Shown: piece after piece, positions 53,115-62,061 of the stretch
Numbering within the stretch: position 1 is the stretch's first letter
Layout: each line of letters opens with the position of its first letter
The notes under the pieces: model-generated
What the model was told of the DNA's origin: nothing
Database searches by the model: none
What the model saw: only the letters and a program-made list of their open reading frames with translations
Program-made: the position numbers and the translations under genes
DNA from: Fimenecus sp045595185
GTDB taxonomy: Bacteria; Bacillota; Clostridia; Oscillospirales; Acutalibacteraceae
Direction of reading: 5' to 3'
NCBI GenBank assembly: GCA_045595185.1
Contig: JAZNZX010000067.1
Location: forward strand, 1-64,000
Length of the DNA stretch: 64,000 nt

Positions 53115-54077
53115 TTGTTTGAACAAGTCATAAATGTTGACAGAATGGAACAAACCGTCAGTTTGTTCGGCAGCTTTGATGAAAATATTAAACTTATTGA
53201 ATCACAGTACAATGTAAGAGTTGTAAGTCGAGGTTCGGAAATCAAGGTAAGCGGTGATGCTGAAAATGTATCAAAGGCAGTAAGGTCAATCAACGGACTT
53301 TTAATGCTTATCAATCGTGGCGAAGCCTTGTCTGAACAAAATGTGCGATATGTCCTTTCTCTCGTTAACGAGGGAAGCGAGGACAAGCTTTGCGAAATGA
53401 CAGGTGACTGTGTTTGTATTACTGCAAAGGGCAAACCAATCAAGCCGAAAACACTTGGTCAGAAAAAGTATATTGAATGTATTAAGAATAATACAATTAC
53501 TCTTGGTGCAGGTCCTGCGGGTACAGGTAAAACATATCTTGCAGTTGCAATGGCAGTAAACGCTTTCCGTGCCAAAGAAATTAACCGTATAATCCTTACT
53601 CGTCCTGCTGTTGAAGCAGGTGAAAAGCTTGGCTTCTTACCGGGTGACTTGCAACAAAAGGTTGACCCGTATTTAAGACCGTTATATGATGCTCTTTTTG
53701 ATATGCTTGGTGCAGAAAGCTTTCAACGTTATCAGGAAAGAGGAAGCATTGAGGTTGCACCTCTTGCTTATATGCGTGGCCGAACACTTGATGACAGCTT
53801 TATTATCCTTGACGAAGCACAGAATACAACACGCGAACAGATGAAAATGTTCTTAACCCGTCTTGGCTTTAATTCGAAAATTGTCGTAACAGGTGATATT
53901 ACACAGATTGACTTGCCTGACGGTAAAAAATCAGGCCTTGTGGAGGCAATGAAAATTCTTAAAGGCATTGATGATATTGCAATAAATGTCTTTACCGAAA
54001 AGGATGTAGTAAGACATCGTCTTGTTCAGGATATTATTAAGGCATATGAGAAACAGGAAATGAGGAAGAATAAATGA
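53115..54077 (+). CDS. phoH: PhoH-like ATPase
   Basis: 320 residues. An N-terminal KH-like RNA-binding part (about 1-90) is followed by a P-loop domain with GPAGTGKTYLA (about 134-144) and IILDEAQN (about 231-238). It is an ATPase linked to RNA metabolism; in most Firmicutes it precedes ybeY, as here. A TTG start at 53115 is used, after AGGTGAG. It overlaps ybeY by 4 nt. Confidence 0.9.
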   Translation: MFEQVINVDRMEQTVSLFGSFDENIKLIESQYNVRVVSRGSEIKVSGDAENVSKAVRSINGLLMLINRGEALSEQNVRYVLSLVNEGSEDKLCEMTGDCVCITAKGKPIKPKTLGQKKYIECIKNNTITLGAGPAGTGKTYLAVAMAVNAFRAKEINRIILTRPAVEAGEKLGFLPGDLQQKVDPYLRPLYDALFDMLGAESFQRYQERGSIEVAPLAYMRGRTLDDSFIILDEAQNTTREQMKMFLTRLGFNSKIVVTGDITQIDLPDGKKSGLVEAMKILKGIDDIAINVFTEKDVVRHRLVQDIIKAYEKQEMRKNK

Positions 54078-54580
54078 ACGAGAAATTAAGAGTAATAATT
54101 GATAATAAACAGAATGTAATGAAAGTGCCGACAGGTGTTCGAATGCTTATTCGTCGTTGCTGTAAGGCTGTGCTTGTTCACGAGGGCTTTACTGACCTTG
54201 CCGAAATCAGCGTTTCAATTGTTGATGATGAAATGATTCACCAGCTTAATAAAGAGTATCGTGGAATTGATAAGAGTACTGATGTTCTTTCATTTCCGAT
54301 GGGCGAGAATGGCGAGTACGACATAAATTACGATACAGGCGCAAAGGTGCTTGGTGATATAATTATTTCCATTGAACACGCATATGAACAGTCTGAAAAA
54401 TACGGTCATTCACTTCAACGCGAAATCGGATTTTTAACAGTTCATTCACTTCTTCACCTTTTGGGATATGACCACGAAAACGGTGGACTTGAGGCTGTAC
54501 AGATGCGAGAAAAGGAAGAAGCAGTACTTACAAATATCGGATTGAAGCGTAACGGAAGTTATTATTTCGATGGTGAATAA
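54074..54580 (+). CDS. ybeY: Endoribonuclease YbeY (rRNA maturation)
   Basis: 168 residues. The zinc-binding motif HSLLHLLGYDH lies near 127-137, and STDVLSFPM near 68-76. It takes part in 16S rRNA 3' end processing and ribosome quality control. Starts inside the phoH stop (ATGA). Confidence 0.93.
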   Translation: MNEKLRVIIDNKQNVMKVPTGVRMLIRRCCKAVLVHEGFTDLAEISVSIVDDEMIHQLNKEYRGIDKSTDVLSFPMGENGEYDINYDTGAKVLGDIIISIEHAYEQSEKYGHSLQREIGFLTVHSLLHLLGYDHENGGLEAVQMREKEEAVLTNIGLKRNGSYYFDGE

Positions 54581-54581
54581 T

Positions 54582-55061
54582 ATGAAAGAACTTATTAAAA
54601 GCTTTGGTTATGCATTCCAGGGAATCCTTACAGCAATTACCAAAGAACGAAATATGCGAATACATATTGTCTGTATGCTCTATATGTTCTTTTTCCTTTT
54701 TGCATTTGATTTTTTTGAAATCACAAGAACTCAGACAGCAATTTTATTTATCGCTTGTGGACTTGTCATAGGTTCAGAGCTTATAAATACAGCCATTGAA
54801 GCAGTTGTGGATATGCACGGTGAAGAGCATACAAAATACGGTAAAATTGCAAAGGATTGCGGAGCAGGTGCTGTGCTTGTTTTCACAATTTTTTCAGTAC
54901 TTTGCGGTATAGCAATTATGTATCAGCCAACAGCATTTGAATTGTTATTTGAATACTTTATTTCAAATCCCATAGCAATAGTATTATTTGTTGTATCAGT
55001 CATTATATTTACAATTTTTATATTTAAAGGAATACCTGTGAAAGGTAAGGAAAATAAATGA
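54582..55061 (+). CDS. dgkA: Diacylglycerol/undecaprenol kinase (DgkA family) with an extra C-terminal helix
   Basis: 159 residues. The DgkA core holds ITKERNMRIH (near 22-31) and the catalytic SELINTAIEAVVD (near 64-76). Usual Gram-positive members have about 120-130 residues; here an additional membrane segment (about 128-150) and a basic tail follow. In Firmicutes these proteins phosphorylate undecaprenol for cell-wall lipid recycling. ATG at 54582 follows GGTGA. Confidence 0.9.
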   Translation: MKELIKSFGYAFQGILTAITKERNMRIHIVCMLYMFFFLFAFDFFEITRTQTAILFIACGLVIGSELINTAIEAVVDMHGEEHTKYGKIAKDCGAGAVLVFTIFSVLCGIAIMYQPTAFELLFEYFISNPIAIVLFVVSVIIFTIFIFKGIPVKGKENK

Positions 55062-55951
55062 ACACATCAAAAACAGCGTTTATAGCAATTATAGGAAAAG
55101 CCAATGTGGGCAAATCTTCAATCCTCAATAAGCTTTTAGGAACAAAGATTGCAATTGTTTCTTCAAAGCCACAGACAACTCGTACAAGGATTATGGGCGT
55201 GCTTACAACTGATGATAATATTCAGCTTGTATTTACCGATACACCTGGTTTCCATAAGCCTAAGACAAAGCTTGGTGAAAAAATGGTTAAGGCAGTAAGC
55301 GATAGTATTGACGGTGTTGACGCTTGTCTTTTGGTTGTTGAACCTGAAGGTGAACTTAATCCTGCTGAACTTGAACTTATTGAAAAAATCAAAAAGGGTA
55401 AGAATCCTGCAATCCTTGCTATCAATAAAATTGATACTGTAAAGGAAAAGGAAAACCTTATTTCTCGAATTGCAGAAATGACAGAGCATTATAGCTTTGA
55501 TGCTATTGTCCCTGTGTCAGCACAGACAGGTAATGGAATTGATGCACTTTTGGACGAGCTTAAAAAACTTGCATTTGAATCTGAGCACTTTTTCCCTGAT
55601 GATACACTTACCGACCAACCTGAAAGAGTTTTGGCGGGAGAAATTATCCGTGAAAAGATGCTTCGTTTACTCGATAAAGAAATTCCTCACGGTACAGCTG
55701 TGAGCATCGAAAAAATGCGTGAACGCAGTGACGGAATAATGGACATTGAAGCAACAATTTATTGTGAACGCGATACTCACAAGGGCATCATTATAGGAAA
55801 GGGTGGTAATATGCTTAAAAAGATTTCCACCTATGCTCGTCAGGATATGGAAAACTTCTTCGGTTGTAAAATCAATCTTCAATGCTGGGTAAAGGTTAAA
55901 GAGGGTTGGAGGAACAGAGAAGGTCTTATCCATAATTTTGGCTTGGATTGA
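55058..55951 (+). CDS. era: Ribosome-assembly GTPase Era
   Basis: 297 residues. G1 GKANVGKSS (near 13-21), G3 DTPG (near 62-65), G4 NKID (near 127-130), and a C-terminal KH domain with GKGGNMLKKI (near 247-256). It binds the 3' end of 16S rRNA in 30S maturation. It starts inside the dgkA stop by 4 nt. Confidence 0.96.
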   Translation: MNTSKTAFIAIIGKANVGKSSILNKLLGTKIAIVSSKPQTTRTRIMGVLTTDDNIQLVFTDTPGFHKPKTKLGEKMVKAVSDSIDGVDACLLVVEPEGELNPAELELIEKIKKGKNPAILAINKIDTVKEKENLISRIAEMTEHYSFDAIVPVSAQTGNGIDALLDELKKLAFESEHFFPDDTLTDQPERVLAGEIIREKMLRLLDKEIPHGTAVSIEKMRERSDGIMDIEATIYCERDTHKGIIIGKGGNMLKKISTYARQDMENFFGCKINLQCWVKVKEGWRNREGLIHNFGLD

Positions 55952-56032
55952 TTTTTTTTAAATTTTAATTTTTTCCATTTATAATTCATATTGAAATATC
56001 GCAAATTATAAACAGAAAGGTGGTATTTCAAT

Positions 56033-56200
56033 ATGGACAGTATGGCAATCTGGAGCAGATTTACAAAAACAGGAAAAGTAGAAGATTATCTTATGTACAG
56101 AAAATCTTTGGAAAATAAAAGAAACACGTTCACTGACGGAGAATCTGATTATGAGGACGAATACGGACGGTTTGATACTCAAGGAACAGAATATTGGTGA
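56033..56200 (+). CDS. yqzL: Small YqzL-like protein overlapping recO
   Basis: 55 codons, starting MDSMAIWSRFTKTGKVEDYL. The W-x2-F-x2-TG-x3-YL pattern and its place between era and recO match the small YqzL proteins of Firmicutes. The start has a good site, GAAAGGTGG. Its last 50 nt overlap the recO start in another frame, so it would be missed by length cut-offs. The function of YqzL is unknown; the tail is acidic. Confidence 0.75.
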   Translation: MDSMAIWSRFTKTGKVEDYLMYRKSLENKRNTFTDGESDYEDEYGRFDTQGTEYW

Positions 56201-56891
56201 AAAAGACAAGCTCGTTACGGTGCTTACACGCCACAACGGGCTTGTACGTGCATTTGTACGTGGAGCAAAATCTGTTAAAAATCGCAAAAACAGTTCAACA
56301 GGAATGTTCTGTTACTCAAAAATTTCCTTGTACAAAAACAAGGAAACCTACATAATTGACGAGGCTGAACCGTTAGAACTCTTTTTTGAACTTCGTAATG
56401 ACCTTGAAAAACTGACTCTTGCCCAGTATTTTGCAGAAATTATTATTTCCATTGTGCAGGAAGATGAACAGGCAGAGGAATATCTGCGACTTGTTCTCAA
56501 TTCTCTTTATTTTCTTGCAAACAGTAAATTGCCCAATGAACAGATTAAGGCAATTACAGAAATGCGAATTATGCGCATAGCAGGTTATATGCCTGATTTG
56601 ACTGCCTGTGAGCGTTGCGGTACAGAAGACACAAACACCATGTACTTTGATATCGAGGACGGCATACTTTATTGTGAAAATTGTGTTTCCACAGATTTGC
56701 TTTATCCTCTTGATATAGGTCTTGTAAAGGCTTTACGACATATTGCATTTTCCGATTTTGAAAAAATCTACTCATTCCGTATGGAAGATTATGCATTACC
56801 TGATTTATCATATATAACAGAAAAATATCTTCTTTCCAAATTGCAAAGAAATTTTAAAACATTAGAATTTTATAAGGAAATAACAAAATGA
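56151..56891 (+). CDS. recO: DNA repair protein RecO
   Basis: 246 residues. OB-fold N-terminus (TDGLILKEQNIGEKDKLV), helical middle, and a four-Cys zinc site, CERC (near 150-153) and CENC (near 173-176). It loads RecA with RecF/RecR. Start ATG at 56151 has GGAG 9 nt upstream and lies within the yqzL-like frame. Its stop overlaps the mutS2 start by 4 nt. Confidence 0.93.
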   Translation: MRTNTDGLILKEQNIGEKDKLVTVLTRHNGLVRAFVRGAKSVKNRKNSSTGMFCYSKISLYKNKETYIIDEAEPLELFFELRNDLEKLTLAQYFAEIIISIVQEDEQAEEYLRLVLNSLYFLANSKLPNEQIKAITEMRIMRIAGYMPDLTACERCGTEDTNTMYFDIEDGILYCENCVSTDLLYPLDIGLVKALRHIAFSDFEKIYSFRMEDYALPDLSYITEKYLLSKLQRNFKTLEFYKEITK

Positions 56892-59269
56892 ACAAACATT
56901 GTATTTCACTTGAATTAGATAAAATACTTAATATGCTGTCGGATACAGCAAGTAGTGCTGATGCCAAGGAAAGAGCATTACAGATTGAACCGTTGACAGA
57001 TTATTTTGAGGTACTTGAGTTGCTTGATAAAACAGAAGCAGCTTATATATTTATTGCCAAATTCGGTGCACCGTCATTTGGTGGACTTCAGAATGTGAAT
57101 AACGCATTGAGCAGAGCAGCTGCAGGCGGTTCGCTTTCAGCAGGTGAGCTTCTTAAAATCGCAGTAACACTTAAAATCATTCGCGGAATAACCGTTTGGC
57201 ACGATAAATGTGCAGGTATGGAAACTGCACTTGACGACTTGTTTAATTCCCTTTATCCGAATAAGTATCTTGAAGAAAGAATTACAAATGCGATTTTATC
57301 CGAAACAGAAATAAGTGATAACGCATCACCTGAGCTTAAAGAAATCCGTCGTAAAAAACGCCATTATGAAAATAAAATCCGCGAACAGCTTGATTCAATG
57401 ATTCACTCAAGTCATTACTCAAAAATTCTTCGTGACGGAATTATTACACAACGAAACGGACGCTTTGTTGTGCCTGTAAAGGCTGAAAATCGCGGTGATG
57501 TTGCAGGTATGGTTCACGATACATCAGGCAGTGGCGCAACTGTTTTTATTGAGCCTGCCGCGGTTGTTGAAGCCAACAACGAAATCAAGGTTCTCGAAAG
57601 TCGTGAACAGGATGAAATCGAAAGAATTCTTACTGAACTTTCAGGAATAGCAGGGGAGTTTGAAGATACAATCAAAATCAGTTTTGAGTCAGCAGTAATG
57701 CTTGATTTAATCTTTGCGAAGGCACACCTTGCATATAAAATGAAAGCAAGCCGACCGATTCTCAATAATGACGGTGAAATATTACTTAAAAAGGCAAGAC
57801 ATCCGTTAATTGACCCCAAATCAGTTGTCCCTGTAAACATCTCATTGGGGATTGACTTTGATTCACTTGTAATTACAGGTGCAAATACAGGTGGTAAAAC
57901 CGTATCTATAAAAACAATAGGTCTTTTAACTCTTATGGCTGAATGTGGTCTTATGTTGCCTGTTACCGATAACAGCAGAATTTCTGTGTTTGATAATGTT
58001 TTAGCTGATATCGGTGACGAACAGAGCATTGAGCAATCACTTTCAACCTTCTCTGCCCATATGTCAACAATCGTTGAAATTTTAAAAACAGCCGACGACA
58101 GAAGCCTTGTACTTATCGACGAATTGGGTGCAGGTACTGACCCTGTTGAGGGTGCTGCATTAGCGGTTGCCATTCTTGAAAATTTAAGACAGAAAGGTGC
58201 AAAAATTGCATCAACAACTCACTATTCAGAGTTAAAGGAATACGCACTTAAAACCAATCGTGTTGAAAACGGTTGTTGCGAATTTGATGTGGCATCATTA
58301 AAACCGACATATCGTCTGCTTATCGGTATGCCGGGTCGTTCAAATGCCTTGGCAATTGCAGGCCGACTTGGAATTGATGAAAGTATAACTGATTTTGCAA
58401 AAGCGCTGATTTCCGAAGAAGATACACGCTTTGAGGATGCTGTTGATACTCTTGAAACTGCACGAAAAGCTCTTGAGGATGACCGACAGAAATTAGAAGA
58501 AGAAAAGCTTCATATTCTTCGTCAAAAGGAAAATGCAGAAAAAAACCTTGAAAAAGCAAAAGCACAAAGCGAAAAGGAAATAACAAGAGCAAAACAGGAA
58601 GCAGAAAGAATTGTTGAAAATGCCCGCAGAGCAGGTAATTCCTTGCTTATGGAGATTGAACAGCTTAAGAAAGAACAGGCAAAGACAAAAAATCTTCAGG
58701 AAATTGCGAGAAAAGCAAAGGCTGCTATGGGAAAACAGCTTGACAAAATGGATGAAATTCAAAACGGTCTCGGTGACGATGACGGTGATTACACATTACC
58801 AAGACCATTAAAGGTTGGCGACAGAGTCTTTGTCAAAACACTTGGTGGTGAAGCCGATGTTATTTCTGTTGATGAAAAGAAAAATACTGTTCAGGTTCAG
58901 TCGGGTATGATTAAAATGAAAGCCGATATTTCCGATATTCGTCTTTTAGGTGGACAAAAACAGCAGAAAAAGCAGACAGGTGGTATGCGAACAGTTCATA
59001 CAGGCACAGACCGAGCAAATGCATCATCCAATTCATCAATTGATATTCGTGGTAAGACTGTGGAAGAAGCAATGCTTGACCTTGATACCTTTATTGATAA
59101 TATTCTTCGTACAGGACTTAATGAAATCACCATTATTCACGGTAAAGGTACAGGTGCATTAAGAAAGGGTATTCATATTTATCTTCGTAAGCATCCTAAC
59201 ATCCGTACATTTCGTCTTGGTGTTTTCGGTGAAGGTGAAGATGGTGTCACAATAGCCGAGCTAAAGTAA
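56888..59269 (+). CDS. mutS2: MutS2 (RqcU) with C-terminal Smr domain
   Basis: 793 residues. Helical MutS core, Walker A GANTGGKT near 334-341, LIDELGAGTDPVEGAA near 410, a long coiled coil (about 520-620), a KOW-like region, and a Smr domain with DIRGKTVEEA and HGKGTGALR near 760. In B. subtilis MutS2 rescues collided ribosomes as well as affecting recombination. Coupled to recO. Confidence 0.94.
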   Translation: MNKHCISLELDKILNMLSDTASSADAKERALQIEPLTDYFEVLELLDKTEAAYIFIAKFGAPSFGGLQNVNNALSRAAAGGSLSAGELLKIAVTLKIIRGITVWHDKCAGMETALDDLFNSLYPNKYLEERITNAILSETEISDNASPELKEIRRKKRHYENKIREQLDSMIHSSHYSKILRDGIITQRNGRFVVPVKAENRGDVAGMVHDTSGSGATVFIEPAAVVEANNEIKVLESREQDEIERILTELSGIAGEFEDTIKISFESAVMLDLIFAKAHLAYKMKASRPILNNDGEILLKKARHPLIDPKSVVPVNISLGIDFDSLVITGANTGGKTVSIKTIGLLTLMAECGLMLPVTDNSRISVFDNVLADIGDEQSIEQSLSTFSAHMSTIVEILKTADDRSLVLIDELGAGTDPVEGAALAVAILENLRQKGAKIASTTHYSELKEYALKTNRVENGCCEFDVASLKPTYRLLIGMPGRSNALAIAGRLGIDESITDFAKALISEEDTRFEDAVDTLETARKALEDDRQKLEEEKLHILRQKENAEKNLEKAKAQSEKEITRAKQEAERIVENARRAGNSLLMEIEQLKKEQAKTKNLQEIARKAKAAMGKQLDKMDEIQNGLGDDDGDYTLPRPLKVGDRVFVKTLGGEADVISVDEKKNTVQVQSGMIKMKADISDIRLLGGQKQQKKQTGGMRTVHTGTDRANASSNSSIDIRGKTVEEAMLDLDTFIDNILRTGLNEITIIHGKGTGALRKGIHIYLRKHPNIRTFRLGVFGEGEDGVTIAELK

Positions 59270-59272
59270 AGG

Positions 59273-59301
59273 TTGCATAATAATTATTATTATGATACAA
59301 T
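59273..59301 (+). promoter_or_regulatory. Likely promoter of the small lipoprotein gene
   Basis: TTGCAT (59273-59278), 17 nt, TACAAT (59296-59301). It lies just after the mutS2 stop (59269) and 23 nt before the lipoprotein start. Confidence 0.6.
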
Positions 59302-59323
59302 GTAAGAAAAAGGAGTTTTATAT

Positions 59324-59620
59324 ATGAATAATAATTGGATTATAGCATTGGTGATTTTATTTACAATAGTTGCAGTGCTCGCTGCCTGTAAGGGTAACGA
59401 AGGTAATGAAACTACTACAAGGCCTACAGAATCAACAACAGAGCCTGTAAGTTACAACGAAATAACAGATGATGACCTTGAACTTTTACCTGGTGATGAC
59501 CTTATAATTTCTGACGATGAATACAATGATGATGACGCAATTATCATCGGTGACGGTTCTTCGGACAGTTCTAATGAAGATAGTATAAGTTGGGAAGAAA
59601 TTAAAGGAAAAAAGTCTTGA
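59324..59620 (+). CDS. Small acidic lipoprotein of unknown function
   Basis: 98 residues. A hydrophobic signal ends in the lipobox VLAAC (Cys22). The mature part starts with a Thr/Glu-rich spacer and continues with an acidic region rich in Asp, with DDDLELLPGDDLIISDDEY-like repeats. The acidity could bind calcium or other cations at the cell surface. No known family is recognised. Its stop codon overlaps the -35 box of the next promoter. Confidence 0.75.
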   Translation: MNNNWIIALVILFTIVAVLAACKGNEGNETTTRPTESTTEPVSYNEITDDDLELLPGDDLIISDDEYNDDDAIIIGDGSSDSSNEDSISWEEIKGKKS

Positions 59621-59645
59621 CAAATAAATAGTTATTTAGTATAAT
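59617..59645 (+). promoter_or_regulatory. Perfect consensus promoter of ylxM-ffh
   Basis: TTGACA (59617-59622), exactly 17 nt, TATAAT (59640-59645). The predicted RNA start (about 59652) lies inside the left arm of the terminator that follows. Confidence 0.8.
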
Positions 59646-59647
59646 GT

Positions 59648-59687
59648 CGTTCTGTAAAGTGATTATGCTTTACAGAACGATTTTTTT
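59648..59687 (+). terminator. Intrinsic terminator overlapping a transcription start
   Basis: CGTTCTGTAAAG (59648-59659) pairs perfectly with CTTTACAGAACG (59668-59679), followed by ATTTTTTT. It would end transcripts from the lipoprotein gene. RNA started at about 59652 lacks the outer 4 bp of the left arm, so it should form a weaker hairpin. Confidence 0.9.
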
Positions 59688-59705
59688 GAAAGGCAGGTGT
59701 CATAT

Positions 59706-60068
59706 GTGGCAAATAGTATTGAGATAACAATGCTTCTTGATTTGTATGGTGAAGCATTAACCGTAAAACAACGCGATTATCTGAATTTTTACTACAATGA
59801 TGACCTTTCACTTTCAGAAATTGCGGAGAATGAGGGAATAACCCGTCAGGGCGTGCGTGATGCTATTAAAAGGGCAGAAGCGTTGCTTTACGATATGGAA
59901 TCAAAGCTTAAGTTTTCACAAAAGCTTGAAAAGTTTCAAAAGGGACTTTCGGATATTGTAAAATGTTCTGACGAGATTAATGAATATAATCTCTCTCATG
60001 ACCTTTCACGCGAAATCAACGACAAAACAGTTAAGATAAAGTCAATTGCACTTTCCTTAGTGGAATAG
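59706..60068 (+). CDS. ylxM: YlxM-family SRP-associated protein (UPF0122)
   Basis: 120 residues. A sigma-70-region-4-like helix-turn-helix is visible: LTVKQRDYLNFYYNDDLSLS, followed by EIAENEGITRQGVRDAI. YlxM proteins are encoded before ffh and can modulate the SRP GTPases. The GTG at 59706, 6 nt after AGGTG, is chosen; an earlier GTG at 59697 lies within that site. ffh starts 9 nt downstream. Confidence 0.9.
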   Translation: MANSIEITMLLDLYGEALTVKQRDYLNFYYNDDLSLSEIAENEGITRQGVRDAIKRAEALLYDMESKLKFSQKLEKFQKGLSDIVKCSDEINEYNLSHDLSREINDKTVKIKSIALSLVE

Positions 60069-60077
60069 GAGAAAATT

Positions 60078-61448
60078 ATGGCATTTGAAGGTTTATCCGA
60101 CAGACTTGAAGCCGCTTTTCAAAGATTGAAAAGTAAAGGCAGTCTGAATGAAAAAGATGTTAAAGAGGCAATGCGAGAAGTGCGACTTGCACTTTTGGAA
60201 GCCGATGTTAACTATAAGGTGGCTAAGGACTTTACAGCAAAAGTAACTGAACGAGCAATCGGTGCTCAGGTTATGGAAAGTCTTACACCTGCACAGATGG
60301 TTATTAAAATCGTTAATGAAGAGCTAACAGAGCTTATGGGTGGAACACAGACGCGACTTGCTTATGCAAGCCATCCACCTACAATCATTATGATGTGTGG
60401 TCTTCAGGGTTCAGGTAAAACAACTCACTGTGCAAAAATCGCAAGAAAACTTAAAAACGAAAATCACAGACCATTGCTTGTAGCTTGTGACATTTATCGT
60501 CCTGCTGCTATTAAGCAGTTGCAGGTTGTTGGTGAACAGGTTGGTGTTCCTGTTTTTGAAATGGGACAGACAAATCCTGTTACAATTGCCAAGGAAGCAA
60601 TCAAGCTTGCAAAGGATAAAGGCTATGACTATGTGTTTATCGATACTGCAGGTCGTCTGCATATTGATACAGAGCTTATGAATGAGTTGAAGAATATCAA
60701 GGGTGAGGTTCATCCTCATGAAATTCTTCTCGTAATTGACGCAATGCTTGGTCAGGATGCCGTTACAGTTGCAAGTACATTTAACGATGAGCTTGGAATT
60801 GACGGTCTTGTTCTTACAAAAATGGACGGTGATACCCGAGGTGGTGCTGCTCTTTCAGCAAGGGCTGTTACAGGTAAACCGATTAAGTTTGTAGGTATGG
60901 GTGAAAAACTTGACGAACTTGATTATTTCTACCCTGACCGTATGGCTTCTCGTATTCTCGGTATGGGTGACGTGCTTTCTCTTATTGAAAAGGCTGAAAT
61001 CGCTCTTGATGAGAAAAAGGCTGCAAAGCTTGAGGAAAATCTTCGTAAAAACAAGTTTGACCTTGAGGATTTGCTTGACCAGTTTGAACAGATTAACAGA
61101 ATGGGCAGTATGAAAGACATTCTTTCAATGCTTCCTGGTGTTAATAAAAAGATTAAGGATGTTGATGTTGACGAGCGTCAGCTTGACAGAATGAAAGCGA
61201 TTATTCTTTCAATGACACCAAAGGAAAGAAGAAATCCTGACATTATCAACCCATCTCGTAAACGCAGAATTGCTGCAGGTTGCGGAATGCAGGTTGAGGA
61301 TGTTAACAGACTTCTTAATCAGCACCGTCAGATGCAGAAAATGTTCAAGCAGATGAATTCAGGTAAAATGAAGCGTCAGTTAAAGCGTATGGGCTTTGGC
61401 AACGGTGGAATGAACGGAATGGGTGGCATGGGTGGCTTCCCAATGTAA
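60078..61448 (+). CDS. ffh: Signal recognition particle protein Ffh (SRP54)
   Basis: 456 residues. N domain, G domain with GLQGSGKTTHCAK (about 107-119), DTAGRLH (near 190) and TKMDGDTRGGAA (near 246), then the methionine-rich M domain ending GGMNGMGGMGGFPM. It binds SRP RNA and signal sequences of nascent membrane proteins. Confidence 0.97.
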   Translation: MAFEGLSDRLEAAFQRLKSKGSLNEKDVKEAMREVRLALLEADVNYKVAKDFTAKVTERAIGAQVMESLTPAQMVIKIVNEELTELMGGTQTRLAYASHPPTIIMMCGLQGSGKTTHCAKIARKLKNENHRPLLVACDIYRPAAIKQLQVVGEQVGVPVFEMGQTNPVTIAKEAIKLAKDKGYDYVFIDTAGRLHIDTELMNELKNIKGEVHPHEILLVIDAMLGQDAVTVASTFNDELGIDGLVLTKMDGDTRGGAALSARAVTGKPIKFVGMGEKLDELDYFYPDRMASRILGMGDVLSLIEKAEIALDEKKAAKLEENLRKNKFDLEDLLDQFEQINRMGSMKDILSMLPGVNKKIKDVDVDERQLDRMKAIILSMTPKERRNPDIINPSRKRRIAAGCGMQVEDVNRLLNQHRQMQKMFKQMNSGKMKRQLKRMGFGNGGMNGMGGMGGFPM

Positions 61449-61507
61449 TGTATATAACACAAAGGTGTTTATAAAATAAAAATTTATATATTTTGGAGGA
61501 AACAAAA

Positions 61508-61753
61508 ATGGCAGTAAAAATCAGACTTCGCAGAATGGGTGCTAAGAGAGCTCCTTTCTACAGAGTAGTAGTTGCAGATTCTCGTTATCCAAGAGACGGC
61601 AGATTTATCGATGAAATTGGTACTTATAACCCAATGACAGACCCTGCTGAAATCAAGATTGACAATGAAAAGGCAGCTCAGTGGATTAAGAATGGTGCAC
61701 AGCCAACTGACACAGTTAAGGTTATTCTTAAAAAGAGCGGCGCTATTAAATAA
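61508..61753 (+). CDS. rpsP: 30S ribosomal protein S16
   Basis: 81 residues. Starts MAVKIRLRRMGAKRAPFYRV, the S16 signature, and contains DSRYPRDGRFI. The ATG at 61508 follows TTGGAGGAAA; the upstream in-frame TTG is part of that site. It is followed by khpA, rimM and trmD, a conserved order. Confidence 0.97.
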   Translation: MAVKIRLRRMGAKRAPFYRVVVADSRYPRDGRFIDEIGTYNPMTDPAEIKIDNEKAAQWIKNGAQPTDTVKVILKKSGAIK

Positions 61754-61769
61754 GAAAGGTTTTTGAAAA

Positions 61770-62003
61770 ATGCAGGAACTTCTTATTACAATAGTTAAGG
61801 GACTTGTTGAAAATCCTGATGCTGTTACCGTTACTGTTGATGATGTTGACGACCGAGGTGTTGTTGTATATCATCTCCATGTTGCTGAAGACGATATGGG
61901 CAGAGTTATCGGTAAACAGGGTAGAATTGCAAAGGCGATTAGAACAGTTGTTAAAGCAGGGGCTACTCGTACAGGAGAAAAAGTTCAGGTTGACATTGAC
62001 TGA
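61770..62003 (+). CDS. khpA: KH-domain RNA-binding protein KhpA
   Basis: 77 residues, a single KH domain with GRVIGKQGRIAKAIRTVV (about 46-63) carrying the GxxG loop (GKQG). KhpA pairs with KhpB/Jag in Gram-positives and influences cell elongation and RNA binding. It lies between rpsP and rimM as in most Firmicutes. Confidence 0.93.
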   Translation: MQELLITIVKGLVENPDAVTVTVDDVDDRGVVVYHLHVAEDDMGRVIGKQGRIAKAIRTVVKAGATRTGEKVQVDID

Positions 62004-62004
62004 T

Positions 62005-62041
62005 TTACAGGGGCAGACATTTTGTCTGCCCTATTGTAAAT
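62005..62041 (+). other. Long perfect-like hairpin between khpA and rimM
   Basis: TTTACA (62005-62010) and TGTAAA (62036-62041) enclose GGGCAGACA/TGTCTGCCC (62012-62020 and 62024-62032). The stem is about 15 bp, with a 3-nt bulge on the right side. Only A/T-mixed sequence follows, so it is more likely a processing or attenuation structure, or a partial terminator, than a full stop. Confidence 0.6.
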
Positions 62042-62061
62042 TTATTTGAAAAGGACACACT

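Noticed and set aside
57514..58173. 219-codon minus-strand frame within mutS2
   Set aside because: Antisense shadow of a strongly conserved ATPase gene; low-complexity Ser/Ile composition, no start site.
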